A stretch of DNA of 64,000 nt, from assembly GCF_021556615.1 (NCBI RefSeq), contig NZ_JAKGGD010000007.1, forward strand, positions 1-64,000, in the 5' to 3' direction. This document shows positions 35,882 through 44,894 of this stretch, in pieces (the first letter of the stretch is position 1; the number at the start of each line of letters is the position of its first letter). Made by a program: the position numbers and the translations under genes. This stretch comes from Paracoccus salsus. GTDB taxonomy: Bacteria > Pseudomonadota > Alphaproteobacteria > Rhodobacterales > Rhodobacteraceae. Under the pieces are notes generated by a model. That model saw only the letters and a program-made list of their open reading frames with translations. It did no database searches and was not told the origin of the DNA.

Positions 35882-37404
35882 AAGTTCGCGCGCAAATCGG
35901 CAAGGTCCTGAACCTCGACAAATGCATCGGGTGCCACACCTGTTCGGTCACCTGCAAGAACGTCTGGACAAGCCGCGAGGGCGTTGAATACGCCTGGTTC
36001 AACAATGTCGAGACGAAGCCCGGCACCGGCTATCCCACCGACTGGGAAAACCAGAAACGCTGGAATGGCGGCTGGACACGCTCGGCCTCGGGCAAGCTGC
36101 ACCCCAAGCAGGGGTCCAAATGGCGCATCCTGGCGAATATCTTCGCCAACCCCTCGATGCCCGAGATCGACGATTACTACGAGCCGTTCGATTTCGACTA
36201 CGACCACCTGAAATCGGCGCCCGACATGACCGCCTTTCCCACCGCGCGTCCCCGGTCGAAGATCACCGGCGAGCGGATGGAAAAGATCGAGAAGGGTCCG
36301 AACTGGGAGGAAATCCTGGGCGGCGAATTCTCGAAGCGGTCGCAGGACTACAACTTCGAGAACGTGCAGAAGGCCATTTATGGAGAGTATGAGAATACCT
36401 TCATGATGTATCTGCCGCGTCTGTGCGAGCATTGTCTCAACCCGACCTGTTCGGCCTCGTGCCCGTCGGGCGCGATCTACAAGCGCGAGGAAGACGGCAT
36501 CGTCCTGATCGACCAGGAGAAATGCCGGGGCTGGCGGATGTGCGTCTCGGGCTGCCCCTACAAGAAGGTCTATTACAACTGGGAGACCGGCAAATCCGAG
36601 AAATGCACCTTCTGCTATCCGCGCATCGAAAGCGGCCAGCCGACCGTCTGTTCGGAAACCTGCGTGGGCCGCATCCGCTATCTGGGCGTGATCCTGTATG
36701 ACGCCGACAAGATCGAGGCGGCGGCGAGCGCCGAGCGGGAAACCGACCTTTACGGCGCGCAGCTGGATGTGTTCCTCGACCCCAACGACCCCGAGGTGAT
36801 CGCCGCCGCCCGCCGCGACGGCGTGCCCGACGACTGGATCGAGGCAGCCAAGGTCAGCCCGATCTGGAAGATGGCGATGGACTGGAAGGTCGCCTTCCCG
36901 CTGCATCCCGAATACCGGACGCTGCCGATGGTGTGGTATATCCCGCCGCTGTCGCCGATCCAGAACGCCGCCCAGGCCGGACAGATCGCGATGAGCGACC
37001 AGATGCCCGACGTGCGGTCCTTGCGCATTCCGGTGAAGTATCTGGCCAACATGCTGACGGCAGGCGACGAGGAACCCATCGTCCATGCGCTGGAGCGGAT
37101 GTCGGCCATGCGCCTGTATATGCGGGCCCTGACCGTTGACGGCGTGCGCGACGAGGGCATCGCCGCCCGCGTCGGCATGTCCGGCCGGATGATCGAGGAC
37201 ATGTACAAGATCATGGCCATCGCCGACTATGAGGACCGCTTCGCGATCCCGACGGCGCATCGCGAACAGAACGAAGCAGGCGCCGATATCCGCGGTGGCT
37301 GCGGATTCACCGACGGCAATGGCTGTTCGACCGGCGAGAGCGGCAAGACGACGCTCTTTGGCGGCAAGAAGAAGTCCTTTGCCCTTCCGCTGGAGTCTTT
37401 CTGA
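35878..37404 (+). CDS. narH: respiratory nitrate reductase beta subunit
   Basis: A 508-aa electron-transfer subunit carrying three 4Fe-4S and one 3Fe-4S clusters. All four Cys groups are visible: CIGCHTCSVTCKNVW from residue 16, CEHCLNPTCSASCP, CRGWRMCVSGCP (where Trp replaces the second Cys, the mark of the 3Fe-4S site) and CTFCYP with a later CSETC. It passes electrons from NarI to NarG. Its start overlaps the narG stop (ATGA) and its stop overlaps the narJ start, so the three are translated together. Confidence 0.97.
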   Translation: MKVRAQIGKVLNLDKCIGCHTCSVTCKNVWTSREGVEYAWFNNVETKPGTGYPTDWENQKRWNGGWTRSASGKLHPKQGSKWRILANIFANPSMPEIDDYYEPFDFDYDHLKSAPDMTAFPTARPRSKITGERMEKIEKGPNWEEILGGEFSKRSQDYNFENVQKAIYGEYENTFMMYLPRLCEHCLNPTCSASCPSGAIYKREEDGIVLIDQEKCRGWRMCVSGCPYKKVYYNWETGKSEKCTFCYPRIESGQPTVCSETCVGRIRYLGVILYDADKIEAAASAERETDLYGAQLDVFLDPNDPEVIAAARRDGVPDDWIEAAKVSPIWKMAMDWKVAFPLHPEYRTLPMVWYIPPLSPIQNAAQAGQIAMSDQMPDVRSLRIPVKYLANMLTAGDEEPIVHALERMSAMRLYMRALTVDGVRDEGIAARVGMSGRMIEDMYKIMAIADYEDRFAIPTAHREQNEAGADIRGGCGFTDGNGCSTGESGKTTLFGGKKKSFALPLESF

Positions 37405-38126
37405 TGATGGACCGTACCCTCAAGGCGCTGTCGCTGACGCTCAGCTATCCCGGCACCGAACTGCAGGACGCCATGCCCCAGATCGGCGCCGTGTTCGACA
37501 CCGATCGCCGCATCGCCCCGGACACCCGGGCCGCGTTGCGAACCCTCACCGAAAGGCTGGGGCAGGGCGACCTGTATGACCTGCAAGAGCAGTATGTCAT
37601 GCTGTTCGACCGGTCGCGCACGCTGTCGCTGAACCTGTTCGAACATGTGCACGGCGAAAGCCGGGACCGGGGTGGCGCGATGGTCAGCCTGGTTGAAACC
37701 TATCGGGGAGGCGGGTTCGAGCCCGCCACCTCGGAACTGCCCGATCACCTGCCGGTGCTGCTGGAATTCCTGTCCACGCGTCCGTCGTCCGAGGCCCGCG
37801 AGACCCTGGCAGACGCCGCGCATATCCTTGATGCCCTCAGCGCCCGGCTTTCCCGTCGCGAAAGCGGATATGCTGCCGCGTTCGCCGCGCTGTCGCAGCT
37901 TGCCGGCGGCCAGGCCGACGCCGAGGCTGTCGCCGAGATGCTGGCGCATCCTGATGACGACCCCACCGACCTGACCGCGCTGGATGCCGTATGGGAAGAA
38001 GCCGAAGTCACCTTCGGCCCCGACCCGAACGCCGGCTGCCCCCAGGTCCGCGACATGCTGGCCCTGATGGACAAACCGGCGGTCAAGACGGCCCCCGCCC
38101 CCACCACCCTGAACAGGAGCGCATGA
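37404..38126 (+). CDS. narJ: nitrate reductase assembly chaperone NarJ
   Basis: A 240-aa all-helical chaperone of the TorD/NarJ family. It binds the NarG N-terminus and guides molybdenum-cofactor and FS0 insertion; it is not part of the mature enzyme. Typical sequence includes LKALSLTLSYPG at the start, YVMLFDRSRTLSLNLFEHVHGESRDRG near residue 57-83 and ELPDHLPVLLEFLS. Two adjacent ATG codons (37404, 37407) are possible starts; the first overlaps the narH stop. narI follows after a single base. Confidence 0.95.
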   Translation: MMDRTLKALSLTLSYPGTELQDAMPQIGAVFDTDRRIAPDTRAALRTLTERLGQGDLYDLQEQYVMLFDRSRTLSLNLFEHVHGESRDRGGAMVSLVETYRGGGFEPATSELPDHLPVLLEFLSTRPSSEARETLADAAHILDALSARLSRRESGYAAAFAALSQLAGGQADAEAVAEMLAHPDDDPTDLTALDAVWEEAEVTFGPDPNAGCPQVRDMLALMDKPAVKTAPAPTTLNRSA

Positions 38127-38127
38127 C

Positions 38128-38913
38128 ATGTTCGGCGATTTTGACATCAATTTCATCATCTTCGGGGTCATGCCCTATGTGGCGCTGACAGTCTTCCTGG
38201 TTGGGTCCATCGCGCGCTATGAGCGTGACCCGTTCACCTGGAAAAGCTCATCAAGCCAGCTCTTGCGCCACAAGCAACTGGTCTGGGGGTCGATCCTGTT
38301 CCATGTCGGCATCATCACGGTGTTTTTCGGCCATCTTATCGGGCTGTTCACTCCGATCTGGGTGCTGGACGCATTGGGCGTGCCCTACGGGCTGAAGCAA
38401 TGGATGGCGGTCCTGATCGGGGGACCCGCCGGCATCGCCGCGCTGGTCGGCTCGACCATGCTGCTGCACCGCCGCATTGCCGATCCGCGCATCCGCGTGA
38501 CATCGACGGTGCCCGACATCCTGATCATGGCGCTGATCTGGCTTCAGCTGGCCATCGGTCTGCTGACGATCACGCAAACCCTGCAACACATGGACGGGGC
38601 GGAAATGGTGCGGTTCATGACGTGGTCGCAAAGCGTCGTGTCCTGGAACGTGAATGCCTGGATCACCGTGGTCGACGTGCACTGGCTCTACAAGCTGCAC
38701 ATCTTCCTTGGCCTGATCATCACCATACTGTTCCCGTTCACCCGGCTGGTGCATATCTGGTCAGGCTTCGCGGCCCCGTTCCGCTATCTTCTGACGCGGC
38801 CCGGATACCAGATCGTGCGCTCGCGCCGCCGCCGCGCGCTGGAAGACCGCCGCAGCGACTACGATGCGCGTCAGGGCAAGGCCGGCCCCAAAGTCACCAC
38901 CCCGGCGGAGTGA
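38128..38913 (+). CDS. narI: respiratory nitrate reductase gamma subunit (cytochrome b)
   Basis: A 261-aa membrane subunit with five predicted spans that carries two b haems and oxidises quinol at the periplasmic side. Conserved histidines for haem binding lie in ILFHVGIITVFFGHLIG and in YKLHIFLGLIITILFPFTRLVHIWS. The typical N-terminus INFIIFGVMPYVAL is present. The tail after residue 235 is basic (SRRRRALEDRRS) and a little longer than in E. coli NarI. It is encoded one base after narJ, and the next gene starts 5 bases later, so the operon continues. Confidence 0.96.
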   Translation: MFGDFDINFIIFGVMPYVALTVFLVGSIARYERDPFTWKSSSSQLLRHKQLVWGSILFHVGIITVFFGHLIGLFTPIWVLDALGVPYGLKQWMAVLIGGPAGIAALVGSTMLLHRRIADPRIRVTSTVPDILIMALIWLQLAIGLLTITQTLQHMDGAEMVRFMTWSQSVVSWNVNAWITVVDVHWLYKLHIFLGLIITILFPFTRLVHIWSGFAAPFRYLLTRPGYQIVRSRRRRALEDRRSDYDARQGKAGPKVTTPAE

Positions 38914-38918
38914 TCGCG

Positions 38919-39713
38919 ATGAATGTGGCCCTGTTTCCCGATGTCGTCGTGAACGGCGAAACCATTCCCTCGGCGGCGATCGCCGCCGAGGCCCAGAACC
39001 ACACCGCGCCCAGGGACAAGCCCGGCATCGCCTGGCGCAAGGCGGCTCAGGCGCTGGCGATCCGGGCCCTGCTGCTGCAAGAGGCGAGGGCGCGCGGGCT
39101 GGAGCCCGACCCGATCGAACTGGCCCCCGGCCGGGTCGAGACCGAGGACGAAGCCCTGATCCGGGGCCTTCTGGACGAGGCGTTGACCATCGCGCCCGTC
39201 ACCGAGGACGCGGTGCGTGCCGAATGGGCGAGGGACCCCGACCGGTACCGGTCCGCGCCGCTGTGGGATGTGTCGCATATCCTGTGCGCCTGCGACCCGC
39301 GCGACGAACAAGAGCGAGAGGCGGCCGCGGCACGATCCGTCGCCCTGCTGGAGCGACTTGACGGCGACGCCAAGGGTTTCGCGGCGGTCGCCCGCGAAAG
39401 CGATTGCGGGTCGAAGGCTGCCGGCGGGCATCTGGGTCAGCTTGGCCCCGGCGACACCGTGCCGGAATTCGAGGCGGCGCTGCGCGGCCTGACGGAAGGC
39501 GGAATGACGCCCGCGCCCGTCCTGTCGCGGCACGGCTGGCACATCATCCGCCTGAACGCCACGGCGCCAGGGCAGGTGCTGCCCTATGAAACCGTCCGCC
39601 CCAAGATCGCGCAGGCGCTGGAAAAGGCAGCTTGGGCCCGTGCCTCGCGGACCTTTGTCGAGACGCTTGCCGCCAAGGCAGACATCACCGGCGCGAGCCT
39701 TGCGCCGATCTGA
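38919..39713 (+). CDS. parvulin-type peptidyl-prolyl isomerase of the nar operon
   Basis: A 264-aa protein with a PpiC/NifM-like layout. An N-terminal helical region (1-120) is followed by a parvulin domain from about 130, with DVSHILCACDPRDEQ, FAAVARESDCGSKAAGGHLGQLGPGDTVPEFEAAL and SRHGWHIIRLN. The last is the classic C-terminal strand of the fold. Genes of this type commonly follow narI and are thought to help fold or mature the reductase. No signal peptide is seen, so it should act in the cytoplasm. The ATG lies 5 bases after the narI stop. Confidence 0.88.
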   Translation: MNVALFPDVVVNGETIPSAAIAAEAQNHTAPRDKPGIAWRKAAQALAIRALLLQEARARGLEPDPIELAPGRVETEDEALIRGLLDEALTIAPVTEDAVRAEWARDPDRYRSAPLWDVSHILCACDPRDEQEREAAAARSVALLERLDGDAKGFAAVARESDCGSKAAGGHLGQLGPGDTVPEFEAALRGLTEGGMTPAPVLSRHGWHIIRLNATAPGQVLPYETVRPKIAQALEKAAWARASRTFVETLAAKADITGASLAPI

Positions 39714-39733
39714 AACGCTTGAGGAGGCGCGTC

Positions 39734-40303
39734 ATGAATCCGTCAGATCCAGCGCGTCGCCCCAGCGGTCATGGCCCGACGGATCCGGGCCTGCTTGACA
39801 GTCCGCTGGATTTCATCAGCGAGGACCATCTGCGGGAACGCCAGATCTGCGCGGTGATCGATGGTCTTGCCGCGGCCGCCTCGCTGGAGCGGCAGGCTGC
39901 TCTGACCATCCTGCGCTTTCTCAATGAAGAGGTGAACGTGCATCTGCGCGACGAGGTGGAAGAGCTGTTTCCCCTTCTCGCGCAGCGCTGCATGGCCGAG
40001 GACGCCATCGAAAGCGCGATTGCCCGGATCAGGGTCGACCAGATCGCGGCCATGCGCCTGTTGCCCCCGATACGGGCAAGCCTGGCCGGCTGCCTGGACA
40101 GCGGGTCGGACCTGTCCTCCGAGGAGCGCGCGATGCTGACTCGATTCGCCGCGCATATGCGCCGCCACCTTGTGGCCGAAAATGCCATCCTGCTGCCGAT
40201 TGCCCGCGCCCGGCTGACCCGGGCGGATCTTGCGACGCTGTCGCATCACATGCGGGCGCGACGGGGGCTGGCCCCCGATGTGGAGAAAAAGAATGCTGAG
40301 TGA
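39734..40303 (+). CDS. hemerythrin-like cation-binding protein
   Basis: A 189-aa four-helix protein with the spaced metal ligands of bacterial hemerythrins. These are an N-terminal His in FISEDHLRERQ, H-x3-E in NVHLRDEVEELF, and H-x3-H-x3-E in AHMRRHLVAENAIL. Such di-iron proteins bind O2 or NO or take part in iron and redox sensing. GAGGAGGC precedes the ATG. The 3' end overlaps the carbonic anhydrase gene by 11 bases, placing both in the tail of the nar operon. A role in protection against NO or O2 during nitrate respiration is inferred from context. Confidence 0.8.
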   Translation: MNPSDPARRPSGHGPTDPGLLDSPLDFISEDHLRERQICAVIDGLAAAASLERQAALTILRFLNEEVNVHLRDEVEELFPLLAQRCMAEDAIESAIARIRVDQIAAMRLLPPIRASLAGCLDSGSDLSSEERAMLTRFAAHMRRHLVAENAILLPIARARLTRADLATLSHHMRARRGLAPDVEKKNAE

Positions 40304-40925
40304 CCTTCTGGCGCGCAATCGGGACTGGTCGGAACGGCGCCACGCTGAAGAGCCGGACTATTTCACCCGACTTGCAGCCCTTCAGGCGCCCGAGTTCTTC
40401 TGGATCGGCTGTTCCGACAGCCGGGTCCCGGCGAATGTCGTCGCGGGCCTCGATCCGGGCGAGGTGTTCGTCCATCGCAACGTCGCCAACATCGTTCATT
40501 CCTCCGACATGAACCTGTTGTCGGCGCTGGAATTCGCGGTCGAGGCCTTGCATGTGCGCGAGATCATCGTCTGCGGTCATTACGGCTGCGGCGGGGTCAG
40601 GGCCGCGACCGAGGATCTGCCCCACGGTCTGACCGATCACTGGCTGGAACCGATCCGGCGGCTGGCGCGGGCCTATGCGGTCGATCTGGGCCGCGAACCC
40701 GATATGGAAGGGCGGCGCGACCGTCTGGCCGAATTCAATGTCGTCGAGGGCGTGCGGCGCGTGTGCGAGACGCCGATCCTGCAAAGGGCCTGGTCTCGCG
40801 GCGCGAATATCCGCGTGCACGGCCTGATCTACGGCTTGATGGACGGTCGCCTGCGCGACCTCGACTGCAGCATCGGGCCCGGCCATTTTCAATCCGATCA
40901 TCTCAAGCATGAGCCGGCACAATGA
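40293..40925 (+). CDS. beta-carbonic anhydrase
   Basis: A 210-aa beta-class carbonic anhydrase interconverting CO2 and bicarbonate. The zinc ligands Cys40, His96 and Cys99 and the Asp42/Arg44 dyad (CSDSR, CGHYGCGG) are all present. No signal peptide; cytoplasmic. The start lies inside the end of the hemerythrin-like gene, which implies coupling. A hairpin with a 9-bp stem follows, so this may be the last gene of the nar transcript. Why carbonic anhydrase travels with nitrate reductase is unclear; bicarbonate supply or pH balance during nitrate respiration are possibilities. Confidence 0.92.
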   Translation: MLSDLLARNRDWSERRHAEEPDYFTRLAALQAPEFFWIGCSDSRVPANVVAGLDPGEVFVHRNVANIVHSSDMNLLSALEFAVEALHVREIIVCGHYGCGGVRAATEDLPHGLTDHWLEPIRRLARAYAVDLGREPDMEGRRDRLAEFNVVEGVRRVCETPILQRAWSRGANIRVHGLIYGLMDGRLRDLDCSIGPGHFQSDHLKHEPAQ

Positions 40926-40965
40926 CGATCTGTCACCCCATCGCGTCATCGGGATGCGGCTCTGA

Positions 40966-40998
40966 CGGGCAGGATGTCAGGGCTGTTCGTCCTGCCCG
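40966..40998 (+). terminator. stem-loop after carbonic anhydrase gene
   Basis: CGGGCAGGA and TCCTGCCCG pair perfectly over 9 bp across a 15-base loop, followed by a pyrimidine-rich stretch (TCTTCTTCCT) a few bases later. It is a likely end point of the nar operon. Confidence 0.5.
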
Positions 40999-41070
40999 CA
41001 AGGCCGATCTTCTTCCTGCTTGCGCGCGTGCCGCATGCAAACCCGTCCGCCACAGCCGAGGAGCCGAGAC

Positions 41071-41601
41071 ATGATGCTTGCCTATACGATGGCGCCGGGG
41101 CGCGGCGACACCGACCTGATCCTTGCAGGGCTGGCCGCCGATATCGAGGCCCGCGGCCTCAGATGCTGCGGCACCGTCCAGATCAACAGCGAGCGCGGGG
41201 ATTCCGGCCCGTGCGACATGGATGTGCGGGTTCTGCCGTCCGGTCCGGTCCTGCGCATCAGCCAGGACCTTGGCCCGTCGTCGCGCGGATGTCGCCTCGA
41301 TCCGGTCGCTCTGGAAACGGCCGTGGGGCTTGTCGTGGCGCGGCTGTCATCGGGCGCGGACCTGCTGATCATCAACAAGTTCGGCAAGCACGAGGCCGAG
41401 GGACGGGGCTTTCGCGACGTGATTGCGCAGGCCCTTGCGATGGATGTGCCGGTGCTTGTCGGCCTGAACGGGCTCAACCAGGACGCGTTCGAGACCTTTG
41501 CAGGAGGGATGGCCGTCCAGTTGCCGCCCGAACCCGCGGCATTGCGGGACTGGGTTGAGCGTGCGACTGCCCCTGCGACGGCAACCGCGGCGGCCCGCTA
41601 G
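41071..41601 (+). CDS. DUF2478-like protein, possibly molybdenum-related
   Basis: A 176-aa soluble protein with alternating strands and helices resembling a P-loop-type fold. It starts MMLAYTMAPGRGDTDLILAGL and has later ADLLIINKFGKHEAEGRGF and VPVLVGLNGLN. It looks like the DUF2478 family, whose members often lie near molybdate or molybdoenzyme genes; the biochemical role is not established. The usual GKS/T of a Walker A motif is replaced by GRGDTD, so nucleotide binding is uncertain. The ATG at 41071 follows GAGGAG and is preferred to longer versions of the frame. It sits after the nar operon and may be expressed separately. Confidence 0.65.
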   Translation: MMLAYTMAPGRGDTDLILAGLAADIEARGLRCCGTVQINSERGDSGPCDMDVRVLPSGPVLRISQDLGPSSRGCRLDPVALETAVGLVVARLSSGADLLIINKFGKHEAEGRGFRDVIAQALAMDVPVLVGLNGLNQDAFETFAGGMAVQLPPEPAALRDWVERATAPATATAAAR

Positions 41602-41612
41602 GCGCGGGCCGC
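41590..41612 (+). terminator. perfect stem-loop over the DUF2478 stop codon
   Basis: GCGGCCCGC and GCGGGCCGC form a 9-bp perfect stem with the stop codon TAG in the 5-base loop. No T-tract follows. It lies between two convergent genes. Confidence 0.45.
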
Positions 41613-41723
41613 GAAACGCGTGGTCCTCATCGGCTTGGCCACGATGGCGCTGAACCAGGCGCAAGCGCGCCGTCGCATGCCCTGCGACAGGCGCCGCTAG
41701 CGTTGGTGGCCGTCGCGCGGCCA

Positions 41724-44447
41724 TCATGGCGAACCGGCAGGCTGGCTGTTTCCCGACCTGAAGGCCAGTCGCATCTGCTTTTCCGTTTCGATCAGCCCGA
41801 AAAAGACGACGCCAATCGCGACGATCAGCAGCCCGTCGAACAAGGGCACGGCTTCCGTTCCGAAGACGGCCTGAAGCGGCGGCAGGTAGGTGACGGCGAA
41901 TTGCGCCGTGGTAACGGCGATGACGCACGCCCAGACGACCCGCGTTCCTCTTGCCGCCGCCCAGGTAAGAGACGTCCCGTGGATGTTGCGGATGAAGAAG
42001 AGGTGGAAGATCTCCAGCACGACGATGGTGTTCATCGACATCGTCTGCGCCAGTTCCTGCGAATGTCCCTTGTCCAGCGCGTAGGTATGGACCGCGAACA
42101 CGGCGGCGGTGAACAGTAACGACACCAGCGCCACATGCCACAGCAGTCCCCCGGTCAGCAGCGCCTCGCCGCGCGGTCGTGGCGGGCGTCGCATCGTTCC
42201 GGGTTCCGAAGGCTCGAACGCCAGGGCCAGCCCCAGCGTCACGGTGGCGACGAGGTTGACCCAAAGGATCTGTACCGCGGTGATCGGCAAGGCCATCCCG
42301 AGGAAGAGCGCGATGATGATCGGCATCGCCTCTCCGGCGTTGGTGGGCAGGGTCCAGCCGATCACCTTCTTGATGTTGTCATAGACGGTGCGGCCCTCGC
42401 GCACGGCGGCGGCGATCGAGGCGAAGTTGTCATCGGCCAGCACCAGTTCGGCCGCCTGCTTCGCCGCCTCGCTGCCCTTGAGGCCCATGGCGATGCCTGC
42501 GTCGGCGCGCTTCAGCGCGGGCGCGTCGTTCACACCGTCGCCGGTCATCGCCACGGTCAGCCCGCGCGACTGAAGGGCGGTGACGAGGCGCAGCTTGTCG
42601 GCGGGCGAGGTGCGCGCGAAGATGTCGGTCTGCACCGCGGCATCGGCCAGCGCGGCGTCGTCCATCGCTTCAAGATCGGCGCCGGTCAGGACGCGGTCGT
42701 GGTTTTTCAGGCCGATCATGCCCGCAATTGCCCGCGCGGTAGCGGCATGATCGCCGGTGATCATCTTCACGCGGATGCCGGCGGCGTGGCACTCGGCCAC
42801 GGCCTCGATGGCCTCGGCGCGCGGCGGGTCGATCAGGCCGATCAGCCCGATGAGTGTAAGCCGCCCCTCCAGATCCGCGGTGTTCAGGATCGTGTGGTCC
42901 TGGGGAACCGCCCGGACCGCCACGGCGATCACCCTCTGCCCCTCGGCCGCCAGATCCTCGACCATCCCGTTCCAGTGATCCGCGTCGAGTGGCTCGGACC
43001 CGCCATCAGCGGCACGCTGATCGGCGCAGAGCGCCAGCACCGCCTCGGGCGCGCCCTTCACGTGGATGCAGCCGCGGCCTTCGTCGTCGTGGTGCAGAAC
43101 GGCCATGTAGCGGTGGGCGGTATCGAACGGGATCGCATCGCTGCGGGTCCATTGCCGGAAAGGCTCGGCCCCCTCGCGCGTGATCTTGCCGGCGAGCGCC
43201 ATCAGCGCGCCTTCCATCGGGTCGCCCTCGACCCGCCATCCGGCCTCATGGGGCCGCAGGACCGCATCGTTGCACAGTCCGGCGGCGCGGGCGAACTCGA
43301 TCAGCACGGCGTGCTCGCCGGGATGGGCGTCGGCCTCGCGCCAGCGCACCGCGCCCTCGGGCGCATAGCCGTTCCCGCCGACGGCGTAGATATGCTCTGC
43401 CGCCGCCAGAGACGCCACCATCATCTCGTTACGGGTGAGCGTGCCGGTCTTGTCGGAGCAGATCACCGAGACGGAACCCAGGGTCTCGATCGCGGGCAGC
43501 CGGCGCACGATGGCGTTGCGTCGGGCCATGGCCTGAACGCCTACGGCGAGGGTGATCGTCAGCACCGCAGGCAGACCCTCGGGGATGGCCGCAACCGACA
43601 GGCCGACAACGGCCATGAACAGCTCGGCGAACGGCAGATGCCCGACGAAGTAGCCGTAGATCAGCAGCGAGGCTGCGACGATCAGGATGAAGACCGTCAG
43701 CCAGCGCGCGAAGCGGTCCATCTGGGCCACAAGCGGTGTGGTCAGCGTCTCGACGCGTCCGAGCATGCCGCTGATCCCGCCGATCTGGGTGGCGGTTCCG
43801 GTCGCGACAACCACGCCGCGACCGGCCCCTGCGGCCACCAGCGTGCCGGAAAACAGCATCGAGGCCCGGTCGCCCAGAGCCGCATCCTTCGCCACCGGGG
43901 CAATGCCCTTGTCCACCGGCACGGATTCGCCGGTCAGGATCGCCTCTTCCGCCTTGATGCCGCGCGCTTCGATCAGCCGCAGATCGGCGGGCACCCGGTC
44001 CCCGGCCTCGATCAGCACGATGTCGCCCGGCACAAGATCGGCCGCGTCGACGCTGATCCGCCGCCCGTCACGCAGCACGGCCGAACGCGGCGCCAGCATC
44101 CCGCGGATCGCATCCATGGCCTGCTCGGCGCGGCCTTCCTGGATGTAGCCGATCACGGCGTTTACAATGACCACCGCGAGGATCACGCCGGTATCGACCC
44201 AGTGCTGCAGCGCCGCCGTCACCGCTGACGATGCGATCAGGACGTAGATCAGCACGTTGTGGAAATGCGCCAGGAACCTCAGGATCGGGCTGCGCTTCGG
44301 CGCGTTGGGCAGACGGTTCAGCCCGTGTTCGGCCTGGCGGCGGGCGACCTGCTGGTGGTCAAGCCCTTTCTTCCCGCTGGCAAGCGCATCAAGTGCCTGC
44401 CGCGCGGACATGGCATGATGGTGCGTGGTTTCCGTGTTCTGGGTCAT
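41724..44447 (-). CDS. P2-type cation-transporting ATPase
   Basis: A 907-aa P-type ATPase. The actuator domain has LTGESVPVDK, the M4 motif is PEGLP (289-293), the phosphorylated aspartate is Asp332 in DKTGT, and the nucleotide-binding and hinge regions (KGAPE, MTGDGVNDAPALK) are present. PEGLP and the overall layout place it among P2 pumps (Ca2+, Na+/K+-like or Mg2+-related); substrate cannot be fixed from sequence. The His-rich start (THHHAM) may bind metal. The gene is divergent from mgtE and lies close to the N-ATPase operon, which suggests a shared function in cation balance. A decayed relative lies at 62650-63330. Confidence 0.92.
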   Translation of the reverse strand: MTQNTETTHHHAMSARQALDALASGKKGLDHQQVARRQAEHGLNRLPNAPKRSPILRFLAHFHNVLIYVLIASSAVTAALQHWVDTGVILAVVIVNAVIGYIQEGRAEQAMDAIRGMLAPRSAVLRDGRRISVDAADLVPGDIVLIEAGDRVPADLRLIEARGIKAEEAILTGESVPVDKGIAPVAKDAALGDRASMLFSGTLVAAGAGRGVVVATGTATQIGGISGMLGRVETLTTPLVAQMDRFARWLTVFILIVAASLLIYGYFVGHLPFAELFMAVVGLSVAAIPEGLPAVLTITLAVGVQAMARRNAIVRRLPAIETLGSVSVICSDKTGTLTRNEMMVASLAAAEHIYAVGGNGYAPEGAVRWREADAHPGEHAVLIEFARAAGLCNDAVLRPHEAGWRVEGDPMEGALMALAGKITREGAEPFRQWTRSDAIPFDTAHRYMAVLHHDDEGRGCIHVKGAPEAVLALCADQRAADGGSEPLDADHWNGMVEDLAAEGQRVIAVAVRAVPQDHTILNTADLEGRLTLIGLIGLIDPPRAEAIEAVAECHAAGIRVKMITGDHAATARAIAGMIGLKNHDRVLTGADLEAMDDAALADAAVQTDIFARTSPADKLRLVTALQSRGLTVAMTGDGVNDAPALKRADAGIAMGLKGSEAAKQAAELVLADDNFASIAAAVREGRTVYDNIKKVIGWTLPTNAGEAMPIIIALFLGMALPITAVQILWVNLVATVTLGLALAFEPSEPGTMRRPPRPRGEALLTGGLLWHVALVSLLFTAAVFAVHTYALDKGHSQELAQTMSMNTIVVLEIFHLFFIRNIHGTSLTWAAARGTRVVWACVIAVTTAQFAVTYLPPLQAVFGTEAVPLFDGLLIVAIGVVFFGLIETEKQMRLAFRSGNSQPAGSP

Positions 44448-44894
44448 TGCTCGGATCCCCGCTTCCGTTGAATCGCCATGTCGTCACGTTTCAGGGTGCC
44501 TGCTCGTCTTCGATCCCGCTTGCCGGGCTCCCGATCCGATCCTTCTTCGGTGCATCGCAGACGTGGATGACATGTCCCATACGCAATGTCAGCCCGATCC
44601 GATAGCCGAAAATGGATGTGAACGAGACTTGCCCGAGCGACAGCGAGCCGTTGCACCGCACCCAGCGAACGGATGCGCTTCACATCGCGCGTGATGCCGA
44701 CAAGGACCCGCCGCACGACGCTTTCCGGTTCCGACAGCAAGCTGACGGGCGCACAGCGCGGCGGCTGCCGGGTCAGGTCGAATACGTCTTTCGCGCGCAC
44801 CGGTGTTCTGCAACAGGATGCAGAGACGTCATTGCGTGGGATTGGGTCCGCTCGGCAGCCGGTGCGGACAGTCGAGACAGAGGGGACCATCATC
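44448..44894. other. divergent intergenic region, no gene supported
   Basis: This 447-base gap separates the P-type ATPase from mgtE. Several short open frames cross it in both directions, but none has coding character that I trust. No Crp/Fnr-type dyad, riboswitch (including an M-box) or clear promoter could be recognised by eye. Confidence 0.4.

Noticed and set aside
44448-44894. A gene or PRC-barrel-like remnant in the gap before mgtE
   Set aside because: One minus-strand frame has a few hydrophobic strands, but there is no proper start or end and no clear family match.
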